Source: an uncultured Bacteroidales bacterium
GTDB taxonomy: Bacteria > Bacteroidota > Bacteroidia > Bacteroidales > Bacteroidaceae
Reading direction: 5' to 3'
Assembly: GCA_937995875.1 (NCBI GenBank)
Contig: CALKIW010000121.1
Span: 6,916 to 70,915 of the forward strand
DNA length: 64,000 nt
The notes under the pieces are model-generated. The model saw only the letters and a program-made list of their open reading frames with translations. It made no database searches and was not told the DNA's origin. Positions within the stretch are counted from its first letter, which is position 1; every line of letters starts with the position of its first letter. Of this stretch, positions 27,161-36,952 are shown piece after piece. A program made the translations under genes and the position numbers.

Positions 27161-30100
27161 ATGCTCAGACAAATCATTCACCGACCGATAGCAGTGACCA
27201 TGATCCTGATAGCGATAATCGCCGTAGGGACTCTGTCACTCAGATACATACCCATATCGCTGATGCCCGACGTGGACATTCCGCGCATCACCGTGCAGAT
27301 GTCAAACCCCGAGGCGTCAGCCACCGAGATAGAACAGAATATGGTCACGCCCATGCGCTACCAGCTGTCACAGGTGGCGGGGTTGAAGGAGATTGAGACA
27401 CAGTCAAGGATGGATGCCGGCACCATAACGCTCACCTTTGAGCCGGGCTCCGACATGGACTTGCTGTTCATAGATGTCAACGAGAAAATAGACCGCGCCA
27501 TGAACATCATGCCCAAGGACATGGCACGCCCCAAGGTGATAAAGGCCAGCGCGATGGACATACCGGCGTTCTACATCGACATTACCAAGCGTGGGGGCGA
27601 CGACAACGACATGGCGCAGCTGTCAAGGCTGGTGCGTAACGTCATTGTCAAACGCATAGAGCAACTGCCGCAAACGGCAATGGTGGACTACAGCGGAACG
27701 GTAGGGACACAGATAGACATCGTACCTGACATGAGCAAGATGTACTCTCTTGGCATCACAACCCACGACATTGAGACTGCCATAAACGACAACAACATCG
27801 TGCTGGAGGCTCTGAGCATCGTAAGCGGAATATACAGATACAGCATACACTTCGACTCGCAAATCATAACCAAGGAGGACATTGAGAACATATACATACG
27901 CCACGAGGGAAGGTTGTTGCAACTGAAGGACCTGTGCAGCATAACCGAAAAGAACGGCGTGAGAAACGGCATAGTGCGGCACAATGGCGACGACGCCGTC
28001 ACCATTGCCGTGATAAAGCAAAACGACGCGCAGATGGCGGACCTGCAAGAGGGCATCAACACCCTCATAGATGACCTGCGAGCCAATTACCCTGACCTTG
28101 ATTTCAACATCACAAGGGACCAGACCGAACTGCTGAGCTATTCCATGTCCAACTTAGAGTTGAACCTAATCATCGGCGCAGTGCTGGCATGCCTCGTCCT
28201 GTTCGTGTTCAATGGTGGCTGGCGTGTCCCTCTGCTCGTCATCATCTCCATACCGCTATCGCTTGTCATCACCGCGCTGTGCTTCTACGTCTTAGGCATC
28301 TCGCTTAACATCATATCTCTGTCTGGCCTCATCCTCGGGACGGGAATGATAATAGACAACTCCATCATCGTCATAGACAACATCAGGCAGCGACACGATG
28401 TCATCTCGGGAACCAAGGAGGTGTTCATGCCCATGCTCAGCTCCGTCCTCACCACCTGTTCCGTGTTCATTCCGCTTGTGTTCCTCAGCGGCACCGCCGG
28501 CGCGCTGTTCTATGACCAGGCCATGGGGGTGACCATAGCTCTCTTCGCGTCGCTCATAGTGGCGGCGACAGTGGTGCCGGTGTATTATTTCAACATGTTC
28601 AAGAACAGGGTCAATGACAAAATAAAAGTAAGAAAATCAGAGGGGATGCTCATTCGCGCCTACGAGCCTGCCATGAGCTGGACCCTGCGGCATGGGAGAT
28701 GGTGCATGGCAGGCTTTGTGGCCTGCATAGTCGCCATACTCCTGCTTTTCCCACACATGGAGAAGGCACGCATGCCGTACATAGAGCACAGCGACGCCAT
28801 CACGTCAATAGACTGGAACGCTGGCATCTCGACCGAGGAGAACGACCGAAGGACACAGGACCTGCTGAACACGGCAAAGCAAAGCATCACGACGACAAGC
28901 ATGGTCGGCACACAACAGTTCATCCTCTCACACACCAAGGACATCACCAACAACGAGGCTCTCGTCTACATCAAAGCCAAAGACAAGGAGGGACTTGACT
29001 CCGTGGAGCAGGCATTCTCCAACTATATGCGGAAAAATTACCCCAAGGCAAAAATGGAATTCGGTGTCGCGGGAAACATCTATGACCTCATCTTCCAGAC
29101 CGACAAGCCCGACCTCGAGATAAGGCTGCAAAAGACTGACGGCGGAAGACCGACGGTGGCAGAGGCGCGCGCTTTCTCTGACAGCATCAGGCGCAGGTCT
29201 CCCGAGGTCGGCATACAGCCTGTCGCCACGGAGGACGTGTACCGATTCATTGCCAACCCCGAGCAGATGGCACTGTACCACATATCCTACAACCAACTGT
29301 ACACACGTCTGAGGGAGCTCGCCGGGAACAGCAAGGTGTACGAGATAGCTTACGGAGACCAGAGCGTACCCGTGGTCATCAGCCAGGCCAGGACCAACGC
29401 CAACGACATCTTGCAGAAAACCATACGCAACGACGAGGGCGTGGACATTCCACTGGAGTACATGATGGAAGCCTCCATGGATGAGGACTACAAGCGCCTG
29501 AGCGCAGGCAGCGAGGGAGAATATTATCCTGTGACAATAGAGCACGCACCTGACAAGACTATCAGAAAGATTGTGGAATACGCCGAGAGCCTGCACCAAG
29601 GCCCTCTAAAGACACTGAAACCATCGTTCCATGGCAACTACTATGAGTCGAGGCAGATGATAAAGGAGCTTGCCCTCATACTCACCGTCGCCATCCTGTT
29701 GCTTTATTTCATCCTTGCGTCACAGTTTGAGAGTCTTCTCCAGCCTGTAATAATACTTGCGGAGATTGTCATTGACGTGTGCATAGTGCTTATCACGCTG
29801 TGGGCAATAGGAGAGTCCATAAACATAATGTCCATGATAGGCCTTGTGGTCATGAGCGGCATCATCATCAACGACTCCATCCTGAAAGTAGACACCATAA
29901 ACCACATATACCGGGCTAACACGTCGTTGTTGCGGTCCATAATCATAGCTGGGCAGCGGCGACTGAAGCCTATCGTCATGACCTCGCTCACGACCATTCT
30001 CGCCCTGCTGCCATTCCTCACCAAAGGCAGCATCGGGGCTGCGCTGCAATATCCTCTGTCGGTGACCATCGTCGTGGGAATGATTGTGGGCACAGCGGTG

Positions 30101-30193
30101 AGCCTCTTCTTTGTCCCAATATTGTATTTCGTGATTTACAGATGGAGAGAGAAACACAGCAAGACACATAAACTCCACGCAATCCAGCAATGA
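27161..30193 (+). CDS. RND transporter permease A
   Basis: A 1010-residue inner-membrane permease. It begins MLRQIIHRPIAVTMILIAII, the usual RND first segment, with a porter domain and a second set of membrane helices from about residue 820. The fourth helix reads GTGMIIDNSIIVIDN: the first proton-relay aspartate is kept and the second position is Asn, as in many Bacteroidales RND proteins. The C-terminal half repeats the pattern (GLVVMSGIIINDSILKVD). It overlaps the second permease by 4 bp (ATGA). Substrate is unknown; the neighbourhood suggests peptides or glycopeptides (inference). Confidence 0.93.
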   Translation: MLRQIIHRPIAVTMILIAIIAVGTLSLRYIPISLMPDVDIPRITVQMSNPEASATEIEQNMVTPMRYQLSQVAGLKEIETQSRMDAGTITLTFEPGSDMDLLFIDVNEKIDRAMNIMPKDMARPKVIKASAMDIPAFYIDITKRGGDDNDMAQLSRLVRNVIVKRIEQLPQTAMVDYSGTVGTQIDIVPDMSKMYSLGITTHDIETAINDNNIVLEALSIVSGIYRYSIHFDSQIITKEDIENIYIRHEGRLLQLKDLCSITEKNGVRNGIVRHNGDDAVTIAVIKQNDAQMADLQEGINTLIDDLRANYPDLDFNITRDQTELLSYSMSNLELNLIIGAVLACLVLFVFNGGWRVPLLVIISIPLSLVITALCFYVLGISLNIISLSGLILGTGMIIDNSIIVIDNIRQRHDVISGTKEVFMPMLSSVLTTCSVFIPLVFLSGTAGALFYDQAMGVTIALFASLIVAATVVPVYYFNMFKNRVNDKIKVRKSEGMLIRAYEPAMSWTLRHGRWCMAGFVACIVAILLLFPHMEKARMPYIEHSDAITSIDWNAGISTEENDRRTQDLLNTAKQSITTTSMVGTQQFILSHTKDITNNEALVYIKAKDKEGLDSVEQAFSNYMRKNYPKAKMEFGVAGNIYDLIFQTDKPDLEIRLQKTDGGRPTVAEARAFSDSIRRRSPEVGIQPVATEDVYRFIANPEQMALYHISYNQLYTRLRELAGNSKVYEIAYGDQSVPVVISQARTNANDILQKTIRNDEGVDIPLEYMMEASMDEDYKRLSAGSEGEYYPVTIEHAPDKTIRKIVEYAESLHQGPLKTLKPSFHGNYYESRQMIKELALILTVAILLLYFILASQFESLLQPVIILAEIVIDVCIVLITLWAIGESINIMSMIGLVVMSGIIINDSILKVDTINHIYRANTSLLRSIIIAGQRRLKPIVMTSLTTILALLPFLTKGSIGAALQYPLSVTIVVGMIVGTAVSLFFVPILYFVIYRWREKHSKTHKLHAIQQ

Positions 30194-33183
30194 AACATTC
30201 GTTTTCCATACTCCTTACCGTCGGCATACTTATGATTATAGGTGTGGCTCTCATACCAGGCCTTGACATAAGCAACAAGCCACGCCCACGGCAAGGCAAG
30301 ACTCTCAACATCTCCTACAACTGGCCGGGAGCGTCGGCCAAGGTGGTGGAGCAGAATGTCACGTCGCGCATCGAGGGACTGGTGAGTTCCGTGAGGGGTG
30401 TCAACAAGGTCTCATCGGTCTCCAACTTCGGCTCGGGAAGTGTCACCATACAGCTCAAGGAGAACGAGTCGGTCTCGGGCGTGAAGTTCGAGATAGCGTC
30501 AATGTTGCGACAGGTGAGGGACAAGCTGCCCAAGGATGTCTCCTATCCCAAGCTGTCAGGCGGCGAGGTGGTCACTGGACGGGAAAAGGACAGGGACACG
30601 CGCTTCCTGTCGTACATGATAAAGGCCGCAATGCCTGACGCTGACATAAAGAGACTCGCGGAGCGCACCGTTAAACAGGACATTGAGAAGATAGAGGGTG
30701 TCAACAGGGTCGAGGTGTCGGGAGGTACGGAGAGATACATGGAGATTTCGTACAATGCCGAACAGATGGCGTTGTACGGACTGTCATCCTCCGACATAGA
30801 GGATGCCATACGCAACTTCTTGGGCAGACAGGATGTCATCGGGAGCATCATCCGAACCGACAAGCATGGCACCGACGAGCGGATGTCGCTGTTCCTTACC
30901 GTGGAGGGAGAGAAAAGCATACTGGAGTCCATTCCTGTGAAAAGCATCGACGGAAAGATCATATACCTCAACAACCTTGCCAAATGCGAGTACAAGGATC
31001 GCGACCCCAATACATATTTCCGCATCAACGGCCTGAATACGGTCTATATGAACGTGATGGCAGAGAGCGACGCGAATATAAACAGCGTGGCGTCGGAGGT
31101 GAAAGATGTGGTGGAAAGAAGCCACAAAGCTGACCCACGGATGAGCTACGAAATCACATACGACAAGGCAGACGAACAGTTCTCCGACTTCAAGACTCTC
31201 GTCAAGCGGAGTGCCATGTCGCTGCTGATACTCTTGCTCTTCGTCTTTGCGTACAAGCGTGACCTCAGGTATCTATTCATCATTTCCGCCTCGCTGTTGG
31301 CCAACATCCTCATAGCCGTGATATGCTATCGCCTGCTGGACATTCGCCTGCAGCCTTTCTCCATGGCCGGCATCACGGTCTCTCTCGGGCTCATCATAGA
31401 CTCGACCATCGTCATGGTGGACCATTACAGCTATCACCGCAACTTCAATGCCTATTTCGGCATAATAGGGGCCACGCTTACAACCGTCGGCGCACTGTTG
31501 GCAATATTTTGGCTGCCTGACAACATCAAGAACGACCTCTACGATTTCTCGCGCATCATCATCGTCAATCTCGTAGTGGCACAGCTTGTGTCGGCAGTCT
31601 TCACGCCTGCGCTGATTGACAGAATGGACTACTCAAGCAGGCAGAGGGGCAAGCCACGCAACGTCAGGCTGGTCATGCTGTGGAACAAGTTCTACGGCCG
31701 ATACCTCAAGCTTAGCCAGAACCGCATGGCGCGCCCAGCGCTCCTGGTTGTCACGGCGTGCATCTTCGGCTGGTCGTTGTACTTGTTCGTGGACACCATC
31801 AACTCCAACGTCAACCCTCCCGAACCAGAGGAGATGAAACTCCACATAATGGGACAGATGCCTGTGGGCGGCACAGCCACGCAGCTCAACGAGAAGGTGC
31901 GGACAATAGAGGCATTTCTCTCACAGTTCAAGGAGATAAAGCGTTATGAGACGAACATAGAGGGCTGGGGAGCGGAGATAACCGTGGAGTTCAAGCCCGA
32001 GAACCTGAATACATCATTCCCCTTCATACTTGAGAGTAAGGTCATAGGCAAACTGATAACCATCGGTGGGGCCGACTGGAGCACATGGGGAGTCAGCCAG
32101 CGTGGATTCAGCAACTCGCTGAACCTGCAACACAGGAGCAGCAACATCGAGATTGCGGGATACGAATACGACCGACTGTACCGCTTCGCGGAAGATATGT
32201 GTAAGCGACTCAAGCAGAACAATAGGGTGCAGGACATAACCATTGAGACGCCGGAACACGAGCAGCAAGAGGACGAGTACTATATGGAGTACAACAAGGA
32301 GATGCTCGCCAACGACAGCATCGGCATACCATACATTTACCGCTCACTGTCCACCATGCTCGCGGAACACGAGATGGGACGGAAAGATGGCAACGATCAG
32401 AAAACTGACTATGTGTTGCGGCCAGATGAAAACGGCAAGTTCGACGTGTGGCAGCTGGAAAACTCGTTCATAAAGGCCGATAGAAGGGACATACGCCTCT
32501 CCGACCTGATGTCAATAAACAAGCGTGAGGCCAAGAACTGCATACCACGCGAGAACCAGGAATACGTGCTTCGCGTGGCGTTCAACGTGCTTGGCTCGTA
32601 CACCTACACCAACAAATACATCAAAGGCATAACTGATGAGTTCAACGCCAAATTCCCAATAGGCTTCCGCTGCGTCAACAAGACGTATGGCGGTGAGGAG
32701 GACAATGGCAAACAGTATTGGCTCATTGGGCTCGTGGTGGTCATCATTTTCTTTATCTGCGCCATTCTTTTTGAGAGCCTTTACAAGGCAGTGGTGATAA
32801 TCATGCTCATCCCTGTGTCGCTGACAGGCATCTTCCTGACGTTTCATTTCAGCGACATAGAATTCGGAACGGGTGGTTTTGCAGCTATGGTATTACTGTG
32901 TGGTCTTACCGTCAATAACGGAATCTATATGGTTAACGAATATAAAAATGAAAGTAGATACATCAAAGCGTATAATCATAAGATTATACCTATTTTTCTG
33001 ACGGTTTTCTCAACTATTCTTGGTTTCATACCTTTTTTAGCAGACGGACCAACTGAAAGATTTTGGTTCCCTTTTGCAGTAGGTTCAATCAGTGGGTTAC
33101 TGTTTTCAATAATTTCAGTAGTATTCACAATGCCACTATTTTTAAAATTACCTAAACCAACAGGACAAAGTAAACCATTTTAG
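30190..33183 (+). CDS. RND transporter permease B, chimeric 3' end
   Basis: A 997-residue RND permease, clearly related to but different from permease A. It starts MKHSFSILLTVGILMIIGVA, slightly short of the usual first helix, and has GLIIDSTIVMVDHYSYHRN in helix 4 and LCGLTVNNGIYMVNEY in the second half. Two different permeases in one operon recall MdtB/MdtC, where both form one mixed trimer. From about 32880 to the stop, base composition and codon use turn sharply A/T-rich although the frame and helices continue, so the last 100 residues probably derive from another source. The stop lies 5 bp from the convergent mobC stop. Confidence 0.9.
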   Translation: MKHSFSILLTVGILMIIGVALIPGLDISNKPRPRQGKTLNISYNWPGASAKVVEQNVTSRIEGLVSSVRGVNKVSSVSNFGSGSVTIQLKENESVSGVKFEIASMLRQVRDKLPKDVSYPKLSGGEVVTGREKDRDTRFLSYMIKAAMPDADIKRLAERTVKQDIEKIEGVNRVEVSGGTERYMEISYNAEQMALYGLSSSDIEDAIRNFLGRQDVIGSIIRTDKHGTDERMSLFLTVEGEKSILESIPVKSIDGKIIYLNNLAKCEYKDRDPNTYFRINGLNTVYMNVMAESDANINSVASEVKDVVERSHKADPRMSYEITYDKADEQFSDFKTLVKRSAMSLLILLLFVFAYKRDLRYLFIISASLLANILIAVICYRLLDIRLQPFSMAGITVSLGLIIDSTIVMVDHYSYHRNFNAYFGIIGATLTTVGALLAIFWLPDNIKNDLYDFSRIIIVNLVVAQLVSAVFTPALIDRMDYSSRQRGKPRNVRLVMLWNKFYGRYLKLSQNRMARPALLVVTACIFGWSLYLFVDTINSNVNPPEPEEMKLHIMGQMPVGGTATQLNEKVRTIEAFLSQFKEIKRYETNIEGWGAEITVEFKPENLNTSFPFILESKVIGKLITIGGADWSTWGVSQRGFSNSLNLQHRSSNIEIAGYEYDRLYRFAEDMCKRLKQNNRVQDITIETPEHEQQEDEYYMEYNKEMLANDSIGIPYIYRSLSTMLAEHEMGRKDGNDQKTDYVLRPDENGKFDVWQLENSFIKADRRDIRLSDLMSINKREAKNCIPRENQEYVLRVAFNVLGSYTYTNKYIKGITDEFNAKFPIGFRCVNKTYGGEEDNGKQYWLIGLVVVIIFFICAILFESLYKAVVIIMLIPVSLTGIFLTFHFSDIEFGTGGFAAMVLLCGLTVNNGIYMVNEYKNESRYIKAYNHKIIPIFLTVFSTILGFIPFLADGPTERFWFPFAVGSISGLLFSIISVVFTMPLFLKLPKPTGQSKPF

Positions 33184-33188
33184 AGAAA

Positions 33189-35195
33189 TCATCTTTCTTT
33201 AACAAGACTGCATTTGGTCGGATCATTCTTGATTCGCTCAATTTCAGAGTTCACAAGTGATTGGATATCTTGCTTCACTTTGAGATAGTTGGCTTCGATG
33301 GTTTTTGTGAGATTGTCCGTATCATCTTCGTTTATAAAGTTTGCGATTGTGGGTATGGGCTGGTATGCTTTCATTTCAGCTGTGACTTTGGCACTATCCA
33401 CAACTATCTCCGCATGGAAAATTTTCTGCTCAATACGTTCATCAAAGTTATCGGAAACAGCACCCACAAACATTCCTTGTGTAAGGTTACTGATTTTTGA
33501 TGCGGGGATTAGACTGTCCATCTGTGTGGAGATAGAGGTGGATTTATCGTTGCGGTTGATGGTCATAGACTGTCGTTGCTGGAGTACCTTACCAAAACGT
33601 TCAGAGAGTGTTTTTGCTGTTTCACCTACGACCTGCCCACTAAATACATTACCCACCGTGTTTTGTATCACCTTACTCTCCTTGTCGCCATAGTCGCGGG
33701 TAAGCTGCGAGAAGTCCTGAAAGCCCAAGCATACTGCCACCTTATTACTTCGTGCAGTGGCGATAAGGTTATCCAATCCACGAAAGTAGATAGTCGGTAA
33801 CTCGTCAATAATCACAGATGATTTGAGTTGCTTCTTCTTGTTGATGAGCTTCACGATACGGCTGTTGTAAAGTCCGAGTGCCGCCGAATAGATATTCTGA
33901 CGGTCGGGATTATTGCCTACGACCAATACTTTCGGCTCATTAGGATTATTGATGTCGAGTGAGAAATCATCACCCGTCATTACCCAATAGAGGGCAGGGC
34001 TTATCATACGGGACAGCGGTATTTTTGCACTGGCAATCTGTCCCTGCAACTGGTCCTGTGCGCCTCCTTCCCAAGCGTCCATAAAAGGCGAAAGGTAGTT
34101 GGCAAGCTCATCGTATGAAGTGAGAACCGGGAATATTTGTGCGTAGGGGCGGTTCAGAAACTCGATGGCATGGGGAAAGGTGCAATACTTTCCGTTCTCA
34201 TAGATTTTCAGAAACCAAATGATGGCAGCCAGCAAGATAATCGGCGACTCCACGAAGAAATCTCCCTGCTTCTGTATCCACGAGCGGTTGAGGTTGAGCA
34301 TGATGGTGTAGGCACTCTCGTAGGCATCCGATATGTCCGTCATAAAGGCAGGATTGATGGGATTGCAGCGGTGAGACCTGCGTGGGTCATCAAAGTTGAT
34401 GACATAGAACTGCGGTTTCACCTTGTAAGCATCCAAATGGTGGAGCAGATGATTGTAAGCAATCTCCGACAAATCGGGGAACTTATAATCGTAGATATAC
34501 ATGGCAAAGCCTTTCTCAATCTGCTGCTTGATATAGTTGTTCACGATAGCGTAAGACTTGCCCGAACCCGGCGTGCCGAGCACCATTGAGGCACGGAACG
34601 GATTAACGACATTGATCCAGCCATTGTTCCATTTCTTCTTATAGTAGAAGCGTGTAGGAAGGTTTACCGAGTATTCATTTTCCATCAGCCTTGTTTCCTG
34701 CATGAAACTCTCGTTCTCCGTATTGAAAACATCGTCCATCAAATTATTTTTGAGTAGTCGGCTCATCCATACGCCACCCATCAGCAGGCAGATATAGCCA
34801 ACGGACAGTGTGAAGATATAGAGCGTAGCTGTTCCGACTTTACCGATGGGCAGTGCCAGCAACCACCAATTGAGAAAGAAAAAGACAAAGCCGGAGAAAA
34901 GCACCGTCCAAATCTTTGGCCATGTGATCTTCTCTTCCTTTACGCCTTTCGTCCCTAAACAGGATAGTGCAAGGAACACCACACAAAAGAGTTTCGTCCA
35001 AAGGATGGAAGAGAACAATCCTGTAGTTCGCTGAAAGTTCATCAGTATCTTGTTGATGATACCAAGCGTGAAATGCCACTCGTGAAATGCCTCGTAGCAG
35101 AACCAATAGCAGTTAATGAGGAGGAACATCGCCGATATGCCCCGCATAAAGTCCATGACTTTACCTAATGCCCTTAAATCATCTTCCTGTGCCAT
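33189..35195 (-). CDS. mobC: Type IV coupling protein, MobC/TraG-type (VirD4-like)
   Basis: A 668-residue coupling ATPase that hands the relaxase-DNA complex to the secretion channel. Four N-terminal membrane segments (within residues 15-150) precede Walker A, GTPGSGKSYAI (about residues 205-215), and Walker B, VIIDELPTIYF (about 460). The N-terminus and length match MobC of CTnDOT-type elements. It lies downstream of mobA and mobB on the minus strand. Confidence 0.93.
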   Translation of the reverse strand: MAQEDDLRALGKVMDFMRGISAMFLLINCYWFCYEAFHEWHFTLGIINKILMNFQRTTGLFSSILWTKLFCVVFLALSCLGTKGVKEEKITWPKIWTVLFSGFVFFFLNWWLLALPIGKVGTATLYIFTLSVGYICLLMGGVWMSRLLKNNLMDDVFNTENESFMQETRLMENEYSVNLPTRFYYKKKWNNGWINVVNPFRASMVLGTPGSGKSYAIVNNYIKQQIEKGFAMYIYDYKFPDLSEIAYNHLLHHLDAYKVKPQFYVINFDDPRRSHRCNPINPAFMTDISDAYESAYTIMLNLNRSWIQKQGDFFVESPIILLAAIIWFLKIYENGKYCTFPHAIEFLNRPYAQIFPVLTSYDELANYLSPFMDAWEGGAQDQLQGQIASAKIPLSRMISPALYWVMTGDDFSLDINNPNEPKVLVVGNNPDRQNIYSAALGLYNSRIVKLINKKKQLKSSVIIDELPTIYFRGLDNLIATARSNKVAVCLGFQDFSQLTRDYGDKESKVIQNTVGNVFSGQVVGETAKTLSERFGKVLQQRQSMTINRNDKSTSISTQMDSLIPASKISNLTQGMFVGAVSDNFDERIEQKIFHAEIVVDSAKVTAEMKAYQPIPTIANFINEDDTDNLTKTIEANYLKVKQDIQSLVNSEIERIKNDPTKCSLVKER

Positions 35196-35223
35196 AATGC
35201 TATGTTTTTGGAGCCTCCCCCAA

Positions 35224-35241
35224 CCCCTCCGAAGGGAGGGG
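35224..35241. repeat. Short G/C-rich palindrome between mobB and mobC
   Basis: CCCCTCC-GAA-GGGAGGGG can fold into a tight hairpin in the 66-bp gap between the mobB stop and the mobC start. Without a U-tract it is more likely an attenuator or RNA-stability element than a strong terminator. Similar C/T-rich palindromes occur between genes in many Bacteroidales genomes. Confidence 0.55.
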
Positions 35242-35261
35242 AGATAGAAATGCTCGTTTAT

Positions 35262-36542
35262 TTAATATTTTCTTCGTCTAAGTTTTACCTTACTTTGTCT
35301 GCGAAGTTTACGCTGCCATGCGGCTTCCTTCCAATCATCGTTGCCCATCGTCCCGAATGACTCGCCCACCATATCCTCTATAAGCTCATCAACAAGGTTG
35401 TCGCCCGCTTCAGTGTCCTGCTGCAAGGGTTGAACGGTCGGCGATGGTTCCAAACGGACAGACGGACTGCCATACAGTGTTTCGTCCAAGAATGGGTTAT
35501 GGGCAGGATTGGAGAAGTAGATATTGAATACATTGGCGGTATATCCCTTGCCCAATCGGGAGCCATTGAGCGCAACGCCCTCTTTATCGTCAATAAAGGT
35601 AATGCCATAGATCCGACCGCTTTCGTTCTTCCGGATAACCACACGCAAGCCCTGTTCCTCCAATCGTTGTCGGAGTTTTTCCTCAGTATAGGGAGAAGTA
35701 CGCATAACTTCCAATACCTTCCTTCTAACGGTTGGTATCAGTGGCTTGATGGCTTGCTTCGATTTCTGCATTCTGTTCTGTACGGCAGTATAGCCCACAC
35801 CACGGCCGATGTCTGAAGCATGGATGGACGTACTTATTTTGTTGGCCTTATCATCAGCCGGAACATAGACAAGTCCGTCGTATTTCCTTCCCCGAAACTC
35901 CGTCCTTACTTCTTCCACGGCAAGATTATATGCGGAAAGAATGGCGTTCAGCTCTCCTAATGAACAGAACTTATAATGTTTCAGCACCATGCGGAGGGTG
36001 CTTGCCACCTGCTCCCTGATGTTTCCTTTATCAATATCCACCTTAGGCGTTTCTGCTTCCGCCTTCCTGCTAACCTTGGAGCTCGGAATGAGGTTGTATT
36101 TCCTTTCCAATGTATTGGTAATCTGCTTGCTCCTTCGCTTCTCGAAGCGGTCGTTGATTTTCTTTCCTTCACTATCTACCCGAAGCGATACGATGTGTAT
36201 ATGCTCACGGGCGATGTCGTTATGCTTGAACACGATGTAAGGTTGCTTTCCGTAGCCAAGTGCCTCCATATACTCCTTGGCAATCTGCATGAGTGCTTCA
36301 TCGGATGGTTTTTCGTCCGGGTGCGGATTGAGGGAGCAATGGAACACCGTTTTCTTCGTCCGGCATTTCTTCGGTATCAGAGCCTCCATGTCGGCGAGTA
36401 CGTCCTCCATCTTATAACGACCCTCCCTGTCCTGATACAACTCAGCGGCAAGGAGGATGCTCGCTTCCCCTTTCTCCACCTTTTTGAAGTTATAGCCGAG
36501 TGCCCCTCCGAGGTTCACCGTGGAAGAAATCTTTGCTATCAT
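35262..36542 (-). CDS. mobB: Relaxase MobB
   Basis: A 426-residue relaxase that would nick oriT and stay bound to the transferred strand. It begins MIAKISSTVNLGGALGYN, as in CTnDOT-type MobB. The metal-binding histidines of relaxase motif III are in AREHIHIVSLRVD (His114, His116), with another histidine in VFKHND (His107). The C-terminal part is basic (KLRRQSKVKLRRRKY) and may hold DNA or partner contacts. It overlaps mobA by 4 bp (ATGA). Confidence 0.92.
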   Translation of the reverse strand: MIAKISSTVNLGGALGYNFKKVEKGEASILLAAELYQDREGRYKMEDVLADMEALIPKKCRTKKTVFHCSLNPHPDEKPSDEALMQIAKEYMEALGYGKQPYIVFKHNDIAREHIHIVSLRVDSEGKKINDRFEKRRSKQITNTLERKYNLIPSSKVSRKAEAETPKVDIDKGNIREQVASTLRMVLKHYKFCSLGELNAILSAYNLAVEEVRTEFRGRKYDGLVYVPADDKANKISTSIHASDIGRGVGYTAVQNRMQKSKQAIKPLIPTVRRKVLEVMRTSPYTEEKLRQRLEEQGLRVVIRKNESGRIYGITFIDDKEGVALNGSRLGKGYTANVFNIYFSNPAHNPFLDETLYGSPSVRLEPSPTVQPLQQDTEAGDNLVDELIEDMVGESFGTMGNDDWKEAAWQRKLRRQSKVKLRRRKY

Positions 36543-36952
36543 TTCTTGCGGTAGTCTATGGTCAGACGGATAGCCTGTTCCTGCAAGACAATGATTTGAG
36601 CCGAGAGTTTCTCCAACTTTTCAAGCAGAATCTGTGCGGTCTTCACGCTGTGATAGCTGTTAATGGCACGCACGGTCTGGTTATAGAGCACGCCAATCTT
36701 GTGGATTTGTGCTGTCAGTTCGGAGAGTTTTCGGTAATACTCCACGGCGGATTTATCTATCGTGATTACCTTAAAACTTTCTCCTAAAAGACGTGCACGC
36801 ACGAAATCCGACTTGGTTTCTGCGCCCGAACGCAGAAACAAGTCAATCGCCCTTTGCTGGTCTTTCGGGTTGGGAAGGCGTACATGCCAGTTGTCCCAAC
36901 GAGGCTTTTCTGCCCGTTTTCGTTCTGAACGATGTTCCTCTTTCTTATTCAT
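36539..36952 (-). CDS. mobA: Mobilization accessory protein MobA
   Basis: A 137-residue protein that helps the relaxase find oriT. The N-terminus is strongly basic and hydrophilic (MNKKEEHRSERKRAEKPR), followed by a ribbon-helix-helix-like part (HVRLPNPKDQQRAIDLF ... SDFVRARLLGE) and a helical C-terminus typical of MobC/MobA-type accessory proteins. It is the first gene of the minus-strand mob operon and faces the non-coding region with the oriT candidate. Confidence 0.88.
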   Translation of the reverse strand: MNKKEEHRSERKRAEKPRWDNWHVRLPNPKDQQRAIDLFLRSGAETKSDFVRARLLGESFKVITIDKSAVEYYRKLSELTAQIHKIGVLYNQTVRAINSYHSVKTAQILLEKLEKLSAQIIVLQEQAIRLTIDYRKK

